DNA of 5,276 nucleotides from assembly GCA_003151665.1 (NCBI GenBank), contig PLYD01000256.1, positions 1-5,276 on the forward strand. Reading direction: 5' to 3'. The stretch comes from Candidatus Dormiibacterota bacterium. GTDB taxonomy: Bacteria > Chloroflexota > Dormibacteria > Dormibacterales > Dormibacteraceae. The position numbers and the translations under genes are program-made. Below are positions 1 through 5,276 of the stretch, in pieces. How positions within the stretch are numbered: the first letter of the stretch is position 1; the number at the start of each line of letters is the position of its first letter. Under the pieces are notes generated by a model. It saw only the letters and a program-made list of their open reading frames with translations, had not been told where the DNA came from and searched no databases.

Positions 1-557
1 TGCTTGCGCCAGTAGGCGATGTACTGGGCGTTCGGGATGTCTTTGCGATATGGCAGCGGCAGGTCGGTCATGTCCTTGGTGCGCGCGCGCGCCTGCGACC
101 TGACGATCTCACCATTGCGCCGGAAGACAAGCCCCGGTATCTCGTCGAATTGGCGGTCCTCGAGGTGCTGCATGATCTGGACGATCGTCTCCTCGCCTTC
201 GCCAACGGCGACGAGGTCGAACTGGTCGACGAAGGTATCGGGCTCGCCTGACGGATAGGGGCCCCCGACCACCGTCAACGCCTTACCGCGGACCTGCGCC
301 GCCAGCGACAGTGCCTCGTCCTGCATCGTGATCATGCAGTAAATCCCGATCACCGCCGGCCTCAGGCTCTCGATCTGGTCGAGAACCTCGCGGCGTTCCA
401 GGAATGTGTGATCGATATGTCGCACGCTGTAGCCCGCGCGTCGAAGCGCAGCGCTGAGATACATGAGGCCGAGGGACGGCATGATCCAGTGCCGCCCGTG
501 GGCGGGTGCCCGCTGCGGGTAGACCAGAACCACGTCAACGGCGTCTGGCGTTGTCAC
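1..557 (-). CDS. B12-binding radical SAM protein, N-terminal part (runs off left edge)
   Basis: This is an open frame of 185 codons with no stop, read leftward from a GTG at 557-555 and cut by the window edge. Residues 8-14 (DVVLVYP) followed by MPSLGLMYLSAALRRAGY (26-43) are the usual opening of the cobalamin-binding (Rossmann-like) domain in BchE-type B12-binding radical SAM enzymes. VVGGPYPSGEP (96-106), DLVAVGEGEETI (114-125) and IPGLVFRRNGEI (140-151) follow in the family order. The usual GGPHPT is GGPYPS here. The region up to about residue 175 is the linker that normally precedes the radical SAM barrel. The CxxxCxxC cluster motif would lie just beyond the edge and is not seen, so the radical SAM assignment is inferred from the N-terminal architecture. 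The GTG start overlaps the stop of the upstream glycosyltransferase gene (GTGA) and has an AGGAGG ribosome site. Family members methylate or rearrange lipids, tetrapyrroles and natural products; the substrate here is unknown. Confidence 0.85.
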   Translation of the reverse strand, partial: MTTPDAVDVVLVYPQRAPAHGRHWIMPSLGLMYLSAALRRAGYSVRHIDHTFLERREVLDQIESLRPAVIGIYCMITMQDEALSLAAQVRGKALTVVGGPYPSGEPDTFVDQFDLVAVGEGEETIVQIMQHLEDRQFDEIPGLVFRRNGEIVRSQARARTKDMTDLPLPYRKDIPNAQYIAYWRK

Positions 558-3500
558 TTTGCCTCCTGGATATTTATGCGGTAGCTGGTGCCAGTGAACG
601 GGCCTGGGAAGATGTAGTCGAGACCGGCCCAGTTGAAATCGTTGTCGACTAGCTCGCGTCCGGCGTCAAGCTGTGCGCCCAGAAGCGGTGGCACCGACCA
701 CTCGAGGCCGAGGCTGCCCGAGCGCAGCCGCGCATAGTCGCCGGTTGCCGGTGTCCATATGCCGAACGCCGGGCCGGTGAACGTGTGGCCGGGTTCGGCG
801 AAGTCATTGAACGCTGCGGACTGCTCGTTGAGGATCCCGATCTCCGTATAGCCCGGAGCAACGTTGAGCGCGCGCACCGCGACCGTCACGCCTGTCGCGT
901 CCACCGTGTAGGTGACCTCGATGCTGCCCCTGGACGCGATCGGCACGAACTCATAGCGATGGGCCGCGTCACCCCCGATCTCGTCAAGCGCGAAGGTTCG
1001 CTGCCAGATTGTTGTCGTCGTGGTGGAGAGATCAACGGTGAGGGCTGTGCGCGAGTACACCCACCCGTCCGGGTAATGCGCGATGGGGGCGCCGAATCCC
1101 ATGCCCTCGCCGGTGATGTCATTGCCGCCAACCCGCAGTGACAGCCCCTTGGCGAGCGACGTCGTCTTACCCTCGGCCGGCATCGGTGAGATGGCCGCGG
1201 TCAGCCCGGGGAAGATGGACTGCATCAGTAGCCCGGCGCCCAAGCGGTACGCGAAGACCGGCTTGCCACTTGGCACCTGATAGCTCTTCTGATCGCCCAG
1301 CGACTCGAACGGCGCGTTTGCGGTACCAGATGCGAGCTGGGGAAACACGGCGGTCGCTTTGTAATAGCCGATGTCTTCGAGGACCAGCTCCGTGACTCCT
1401 TTCGCGCGCATCCATTCGATCGCCTGCGAGGGGTCGGGTGGAAGGTTCTGCGACCCGACGAGCTCAGACGGCGGCTTGCCGCTGTAAAAAGCGGCCACGG
1501 GCGAGTCGGTGACGAGCACGCCCGGAATGCCGCCGGCCGCCTTGCCGGCGGCCATGAGCCCCGTGTTGTCGACGGCGAAGCTCGCGAACACCGGGATGAA
1601 TGCAATCGCCAGCAGCCCACCGGCCGAAACGGCGGCCAGGCGAAGCGCCACGGCGTGCCTTTCGAGAGCCGCCGCAGCCAGCAGGGCGAGCGAGGGCAAG
1701 GCGGGATAGAGGTAGCGATGGCTGCCGGTGTACGCACCGAACATGACGAGCCCAACGACTGCGGCCAGGTAGACGAGCGCAGGGATGTGAAGAAAGGCGA
1801 GGGAGGCGCGGTCTTGCGGCCCGCGCCTTCGAATCACCGTGACAAGTCCGACTGCGCCCAGCACAAACAGGGGAAGGGCCGCCAGACCAAAGGTACCCGC
1901 CAATTCCGTCAGCCGCCCCATCGCGTCGCCCGCGATGCTGCCGCGGGCCGTCGCGGAGAGCACCTCCACCGATCCTCGAGCCAGGGAGTGGCTGGCAGGT
2001 GAGAAGCCGAGCTGCATCACGACCAGCAGCGCGATCGCAGGCAGCGCCCAGACGAAGGCGGCTTGGCGCCGAGGCAATTGCCGGCCGGCTTCCTTGACCT
2101 TCGAGCGGACAGGGAATCTCTTGACACCCTGCTCCACGACTGCGTAGACGATTGCCGCTCCGACCCAGATCCAGGCTTTGGTGGCCGTCACGCATGCCAG
2201 CGCTGCCAGCGCGGCCGCCAGCTTCATCCGGCCACGCACTGCTGCCAGCCCGCCGGCGGTGAGCAGGGCAGTCATCAGCGGCTCAACCACCGCCGAGCCT
2301 GATGTGAACAGGAAAACGGGGTTGAGCGCAAGCAGCGCCACCGCCAGCCGTCCTTGACGGCCGTTGGGCGCCAGGGCGTAAACGGCGGCGAGGGTGGCGA
2401 GGCCCATCGCCGCGCCGAGCATCTTCAACGCGCCCAGCGACCAGAGGCCGAAGAGCTTGAGCACCGCAGCCGCGAGGACGTGATAGCCGGGGAGCCACGT
2501 ATCCTGCATCCCGAAGATCGGGTCGTGGAGCTGGCCGGTCGAGGCCAGGTTTGCGGCAATGAGCCAGTGGCCGTATCCGTCTTCGAATGGTTCCGGCATC
2601 TGCGCGGCGAGCAGCAGGAGCAGCCCGCTGAGCGCCATCAATCCGAGGCAAGGAGCGGCTACGCGCAGCCGGGCCAGAGCGCGGCGTCCAAGACTGCGCA
2701 GCGTCAGGACCTCGAGGAAATCGACGGCTGTCCATGCCGCCACGGTCAGGAATCCAAGGGCGAAAAGGCTCGAGTAGACCGCGACCAGCCACTGTCCCTG
2801 CGCGGCCGCGAACGGCACCATCGTCAGCGACGCGGCGCCGAGCGCCGCCTCTCCAATCGCCCGCGGGTCGCCCACGCGAACGTATGCCTGGTCGCGCCAC
2901 TCCTGCCCCCGTTCCACGATCTGGTACTTCGGGGTGCGCACGAACTCGCCGCCCTTGCGGGTCGCGCGAATCAACGCGAGTATCACCGTGAACGACATGC
3001 CGGCACCCACGAGCTGGCACAGCAACGACGGCAGCGCCAACCACCACGGCCGCCCTCGTCTGGTCTGAGCGACGCTGAAACCGATCCAGGGAGAGATTCC
3101 CATCACCACGAAAAGGAGGCCGGCATCGGCGAGCTGCCACGGCAGCGCCTCAAAGCGCGGCCCGACCAGCAGCAGCGGGTAGCACGCGAGCTGAAGGGCC
3201 ATCACAGGCCCAACGCCGTACGCCAGGAGGTGCATCGTGGCCTGCAGCTTCACTGCCGGCCGTGCGCCGCTCCGCAAGACCGGAACCAAGAGCTTGAACG
3301 CCGATTGAAAGCTCCCGGTGGCCCAGCGGGATTGCTGGCGCCGGTAGGAGTCAAACGAGACAGGCAACTCCTCCGGCACCACCACGTCCTCGAGGTACGC
3401 AGACCGCCAGCCCCGCAGCTGTGCGCGATAGCTGAGGTCCAGGTCTTCTGTCAGCGTATCGGCGCTCCACCCACCCGAATCGTCGATGGCGGCCCGGCGC

Positions 3501-4147
3501 CACACCCCGGCGGTCCCGGTGAAGTTGGTGAAATACCCGTCGGAGGACCTGACAGCCTGCTCGATCAGGAAGTGGAAGTCCAGGGCGAACGCTTGCAGTC
3601 GTGTGAACCACGAATAGCCCTCGTTCAGGTGTCCCCAGCGTGCCTGGGCGAAGCCCACCGTCGGATCGTCGAAGACCCCCATCGTGCGGCATAGGAAGTC
3701 AGGGGAAGGTGTGAAGTCAGCGTCGAAGATTGCAATGAACGGCGAGGTGGTCAGCGTCATGCCATGCGCTAGCGCGCCGGCTTTGAATCCCCCGCGCGAT
3801 GCGCGCCTGACATGCGCCACGGTGACTCCCTGGCGCCGCCAGTGCGCCGCACGGCGGTCGACGATCGAGACGGTCTCGTCGTCTGAGTCGTCGAGCACCT
3901 GCACCTCGAATCGGTCGCGCGGCCAGTCCAGCTCGCACACGGCATCGAGGACACGCTCGGCGACGTAGCGTTCGTTGTAGATCGGTACCTGGACGCACAC
4001 GCGCGGCTCGTTTCCGCGCACGAGCGATCGATCGATACGCTTAGGAAGACGGGTCGCTCGCCAGGTGAGATACAGGAGGTTCGCGCCAAAGGCGAAAAGC
4101 GCAATGCTGGTCAGGCCGATCGTCGCAACCGCGATCAGGGTGATCAC
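554..4147 (-). CDS. GT2 (cellulose-synthase-like) / GT-C glycosyltransferase fusion with beta-rich C-terminal domain
   Basis: This 1197-residue polytopic membrane protein has three modules. Residues 1-480 form a GT2 glycosyltransferase: a TM helix at about 3-28, then a cytosolic catalytic domain with PIYNER (55-60), LDDSDDET (85-92), the DxD D142-A-D144, T233-E234-D235 and Q271-Q272-S-R274-W275, then about five TM helices (301-475). TED plus Q(Q)xRW is the cellulose synthase/CslA-type signature of processive beta-glycosyltransferases. Residues 495-860 look like a GT-C enzyme (PMT/ArnT type): a TM helix, a first outer loop with E522-D523, W551-L-P-G-Y-H, E622-P623 and many hydrophobic helices. 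Residues 860-975 resemble the soluble tail of such enzymes. Residues 985-1197 are Gly/Thr-rich, appear to be beta-sheet and are unassigned. Nucleotide-sugar use by GT2 and lipid-linked sugar use by GT-C are inferred from the families; the actual sugars are unknown. The start is GTG at 4147-4145, overlapping the TGA of the upstream gene, with no strong ribosome site, so translation probably depends on coupling. No frameshift is visible. Confidence 0.9.
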   Translation of the reverse strand: MITLIAVATIGLTSIALFAFGANLLYLTWRATRLPKRIDRSLVRGNEPRVCVQVPIYNERYVAERVLDAVCELDWPRDRFEVQVLDDSDDETVSIVDRRAAHWRRQGVTVAHVRRASRGGFKAGALAHGMTLTTSPFIAIFDADFTPSPDFLCRTMGVFDDPTVGFAQARWGHLNEGYSWFTRLQAFALDFHFLIEQAVRSSDGYFTNFTGTAGVWRRAAIDDSGGWSADTLTEDLDLSYRAQLRGWRSAYLEDVVVPEELPVSFDSYRRQQSRWATGSFQSAFKLLVPVLRSGARPAVKLQATMHLLAYGVGPVMALQLACYPLLLVGPRFEALPWQLADAGLLFVVMGISPWIGFSVAQTRRGRPWWLALPSLLCQLVGAGMSFTVILALIRATRKGGEFVRTPKYQIVERGQEWRDQAYVRVGDPRAIGEAALGAASLTMVPFAAAQGQWLVAVYSSLFALGFLTVAAWTAVDFLEVLTLRSLGRRALARLRVAAPCLGLMALSGLLLLLAAQMPEPFEDGYGHWLIAANLASTGQLHDPIFGMQDTWLPGYHVLAAAVLKLFGLWSLGALKMLGAAMGLATLAAVYALAPNGRQGRLAVALLALNPVFLFTSGSAVVEPLMTALLTAGGLAAVRGRMKLAAALAALACVTATKAWIWVGAAIVYAVVEQGVKRFPVRSKVKEAGRQLPRRQAAFVWALPAIALLVVMQLGFSPASHSLARGSVEVLSATARGSIAGDAMGRLTELAGTFGLAALPLFVLGAVGLVTVIRRRGPQDRASLAFLHIPALVYLAAVVGLVMFGAYTGSHRYLYPALPSLALLAAAALERHAVALRLAAVSAGGLLAIAFIPVFASFAVDNTGLMAAGKAAGGIPGVLVTDSPVAAFYSGKPPSELVGSQNLPPDPSQAIEWMRAKGVTELVLEDIGYYKATAVFPQLASGTANAPFESLGDQKSYQVPSGKPVFAYRLGAGLLMQSIFPGLTAAISPMPAEGKTTSLAKGLSLRVGGNDITGEGMGFGAPIAHYPDGWVYSRTALTVDLSTTTTTIWQRTFALDEIGGDAAHRYEFVPIASRGSIEVTYTVDATGVTVAVRALNVAPGYTEIGILNEQSAAFNDFAEPGHTFTGPAFGIWTPATGDYARLRSGSLGLEWSVPPLLGAQLDAGRELVDNDFNWAGLDYIFPGPFTGTSYRINIQEAK
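562..567 (-). promoter_or_regulatory. Ribosome binding site of the B12-binding protein gene
   Basis: AGGAGG on the minus strand, with four bases (CAAA) before the GTG at 557-555. It lies inside the last codons of the glycosyltransferase fusion gene. It supports the GTG start, which also keeps the complete first beta strand of the B12 domain. The spacing is on the short side, which fits a gene that is also served by terminating ribosomes at the GTGA overlap. Confidence 0.7.
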
Positions 4148-5061
4148 GATCGGGCGTGCTCGTCAAACAACGTGTACGGGCGCATGGTCGAGCGCACGAA
4201 CGCCACCCGTGCCAGAGCCTCGGGATGCCGCCGCCGCGTCCATTGCATGTACCGCCACGCCGCGACGCCGACCCGGCGCGCGGCTCCATCGAGAAACGCG
4301 GGAAAGACAGATTTTGGCAAGCGCCACGATGGCGGATCGATACACAGCGGCCTGCGCTTGTCTGCCAGCTGGGGATAGTGGTCGAGCAGCGCAGGGTTGG
4401 AATCGAGAACGTCGTCGATGGATTCCGCACCGAAGACCGGCTCGGCGACCAGCAGCTCGTAAGCCATGTCAACGTCCTGTCGCTCGAGCGGGTGGCACTG
4501 CGACACCTCAAGGATCAGATTCGCCGTCATCAAGCGCGGTGCGATGGGCCGGCGGGTGAGGTCGTCCACGGGTTTGGCGCGATGCGCGAGCGCGTGCAGG
4601 AGGCCGAGCACGTTCACCGCCACGTACGCGAGGTGGCGATGCCCGTCGTCGACTATGAGGTTGAGGTCGACATCGTCAGATGCCCGAAAGCCGCCGCTCG
4701 CCAGCGAGCCGGCCACCGAGACGCTCCGAATGAAGGGGGCGACAGCGACGAGCGCTCTGACAAAGCGCGAGGTCATCGGAAGATAGGCGACGGAATCCGA
4801 CTCATGGGCGATAGCTCGGGCGCTGATATCGCGAGCGCGGGACATCACCGCGCGCTCGATGACGAGGCCTTCGGCGATGGTCAGCTCAGGCGAGGCTGCA
4901 ACCGCCCACCGGACCTCGTCTTCTGGCAGTGGGCCGCCCAGGCACAGGCCACCCAGGCGTGAGGGCGTGACAGCGTAGCCGCGCCGCTGCAGCAGCCGCA
5001 CAGTTTGCCGGACCCGATCTGACACGCTCGTATATCGGGCAGGGGAATAGCCGACAGCCAC
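4144..5061 (-). CDS. Nucleotidyltransferase-domain protein with probable winged-helix N-terminus
   Basis: This is a 305-residue soluble protein. SVAGSLASGG (115-124) followed by SDDVDLNLIV (128-137) gives G118-S119-x10-D130-V-D132, the metal-binding signature of the DNA polymerase beta-type nucleotidyltransferase superfamily. NLILEV (181-186) is placed where the third acidic residue is expected, so E185 is a candidate (inference). Residues 14-75 are helical and then carry a short LTIAEGLVIER segment, resembling the winged-helix part found before the NTase domain in some uncharacterised bacterial and archaeal proteins. Residues 192-232 (region of DVDMAYELLVAEPVFG) also resemble the C-terminal part of those proteins. 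From memory such proteins often sit beside glycosyltransferase or radical SAM genes; I could not check this. It is the first gene of the unit and overlaps the glycosyltransferase gene by GTGA. An in-frame TGA at 5094-5092 and a GGAGG site fix the GTG start at 5061-5059. The substrate is unknown; catalysis is likely but not certain. Confidence 0.85.
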   Translation of the reverse strand: MAVGYSPARYTSVSDRVRQTVRLLQRRGYAVTPSRLGGLCLGGPLPEDEVRWAVAASPELTIAEGLVIERAVMSRARDISARAIAHESDSVAYLPMTSRFVRALVAVAPFIRSVSVAGSLASGGFRASDDVDLNLIVDDGHRHLAYVAVNVLGLLHALAHRAKPVDDLTRRPIAPRLMTANLILEVSQCHPLERQDVDMAYELLVAEPVFGAESIDDVLDSNPALLDHYPQLADKRRPLCIDPPSWRLPKSVFPAFLDGAARRVGVAAWRYMQWTRRRHPEALARVAFVRSTMRPYTLFDEHARS

Positions 5062-5068
5062 CGCTGTG

Positions 5069-5073
5069 CCTCC
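5069..5073 (-). promoter_or_regulatory. Ribosome binding site of the nucleotidyltransferase gene
   Basis: GGAGG on the minus strand, seven bases before the GTG at 5061-5059. No other start codon lies between this GTG and the upstream in-frame stop at 5094-5092, so the site and the stop together decide the start. Confidence 0.8.
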
Positions 5074-5091
5074 GAGAGAGTACTGACGCGG

Positions 5092-5150
5092 TCAACGGGG
5101 ATACGGGCCGGGGTTACGCGGGATTGCGCTCCGTTACGCCAGACCGTTGA
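5092..5150. repeat. Inverted repeat TCAACGG / CCGTTGA flanking the direct repeats
   Basis: TCAACGG at 5092-5098 and its exact reverse complement CCGTTGA at 5144-5150 are separated by 45 bases and enclose both GTTACGC copies. The arms are too far apart for a normal terminator hairpin. They could be two separate binding half-sites in opposite orientation, or chance. Confidence 0.25.
5113..5139. repeat. Direct repeat GTTACGC, two copies 20 bases apart
   Basis: GTTACGC occurs at 5113-5119 and 5133-5139, a start-to-start distance of 20 bases, close to two helical turns. A looser relative, GATACG, lies at 5100-5105. The position in the divergent control region would suit a tandem operator, but a 7-base repeat may be chance. 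Confidence 0.3.
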
Positions 5151-5194
5151 TTTCCGGCATCATCGTGGTGGCGCCGGCAGGGTCTTCTATTTCC

Positions 5195-5199
5195 AGGGG
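5195..5199 (+). promoter_or_regulatory. Ribosome binding site of pruA
   Basis: AGGGG, six bases before the ATG at 5206-5208. The GTG at 5201 is not a usable alternative because its frame stops after two codons (GTG ATA TGA), so the site supports the ATG. Confidence 0.6.
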
Positions 5200-5205
5200 T
5201 GTGAT

Positions 5206-5276
5206 ATGACCGCGGACGGACACTACAAGGTCCCAACTCCCGTCAACGAGCCGATTCGCGCCTATGCCCCTGGCGA
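5206..5276 (+). CDS. pruA: 1-pyrroline-5-carboxylate dehydrogenase, N-terminal 23 residues (runs off right edge)
   Basis: The frame from ATG 5206 reads MTADGHYKVPTPVNEP, then IRAYAPG at the edge. The string VPTPVNEP-x3-YAPG matches the conserved N-terminus of L-glutamate gamma-semialdehyde (1-pyrroline-5-carboxylate) dehydrogenase of actinobacterial and related type, where it is followed by SPER. That enzyme is an NAD-dependent aldehyde dehydrogenase that oxidises glutamate semialdehyde to glutamate, the second step of proline breakdown in the cytoplasm. Only 23 codons are visible, so the NAD-binding fold and catalytic Cys are not seen. The call rests on this one conserved string, which is rather specific. 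The gene diverges from the glycan operon and is probably functionally unrelated to it. Confidence 0.8.
   Translation, partial: MTADGHYKVPTPVNEPIRAYAPG

Larger units (their letters stand above)
5062..5205. promoter_or_regulatory. Divergent intergenic region between the operon and pruA
   Basis: This 144-base gap separates two genes that point away from each other, so it must hold the control region for pruA and probably for the minus-strand operon. I looked for -35/-10 pairs in both directions. TTGACC (5095-5090, minus) and TTGATT (5147-5152, plus) resemble -35 boxes, but neither has a convincing -10 about 17 bases further on. Repeats in the gap are listed separately. No terminator-like stem followed by a T run is present. 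Confidence 0.5.

Noticed and set aside
19..258. Open frame of 79 codons on the plus strand
   Set aside because: It is antisense to the B12-binding domain gene, whose translation matches a conserved family over its whole visible length.
2354..3694. Long open frame of 446 codons on the plus strand
   Set aside because: It lies wholly antisense to the glycosyltransferase fusion. Its translation is rich in Arg, Gln, Glu and His without motifs or hydrophobic core pattern, as expected for a shadow frame in high-GC DNA.
4156..4962. Open frame of 268 codons on the plus strand
   Set aside because: It is antisense to the nucleotidyltransferase gene, with Arg/His-rich composition and no recognisable domain, whereas the minus-strand frame has a clear GS-x10-DxD motif, ribosome site and operon context.
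5090..5095. TTGACC on the minus strand as a -35 box for the operon
   Set aside because: The sequence 16-18 bases downstream (the GAGGCA region) does not resemble a -10 box and overlaps the ribosome binding site.
5154..5176. Possible hairpin CCGGC ... GCCGG upstream of pruA
   Set aside because: The stem is only five base pairs with a 13-base loop and is not followed by a T run, so it is not supportable as a terminator or riboswitch.

Overview
The window is dense, GC-rich bacterial chromosome. It holds a three-gene unit on the minus strand (5061 down to the left edge) and the first codons of a divergent gene on the plus strand at the right edge. High GC, three GTG starts on the minus strand, tight gene packing and an actinobacterial/Chloroflexota-like PruA N-terminus suggest a high-GC soil-type lineage such as Chloroflexota, Dormibacterota or Actinomycetota. 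The lineage is inferred only; there is no rRNA or other marker gene.

Read in the direction of transcription (right to left), the unit is: (a) a 305-residue protein with a Pol-beta-type nucleotidyltransferase signature, GS-x10-DxD, at 4144-5061; (b) a 1197-residue membrane protein at 554-4147 that joins a cellulose-synthase-like GT2 glycosyltransferase, a GT-C-type multipass glycosyltransferase and a beta-rich C-terminal domain I cannot assign; (c) the N-terminal 185 codons of a B12-binding-domain protein, very probably a cobalamin-dependent radical SAM enzyme, at 1-557, which runs off the left edge. Both junctions are 4-base GTGA overlaps, where the GTG start of the next gene overlaps the TGA stop of the previous one, so the three proteins are probably translationally coupled.

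A 144-base gap (5062-5205) separates this unit from the divergent gene, whose first 23 residues match the N-terminus of 1-pyrroline-5-carboxylate dehydrogenase (PruA, proline catabolism). The gap contains ribosome binding sites for both genes and some small repeats, but no clear sigma-70 promoter.

Working model (inference): the operon makes and modifies a surface glycan or glycolipid. The GT2 module would act at the cytoplasmic face and the GT-C module with its C-terminal domain outside the membrane. The radical SAM enzyme would act on a lipid or sugar component. The role of the nucleotidyltransferase-like protein is unknown. No mobile elements, CRISPR arrays, tRNAs or rRNAs were seen.
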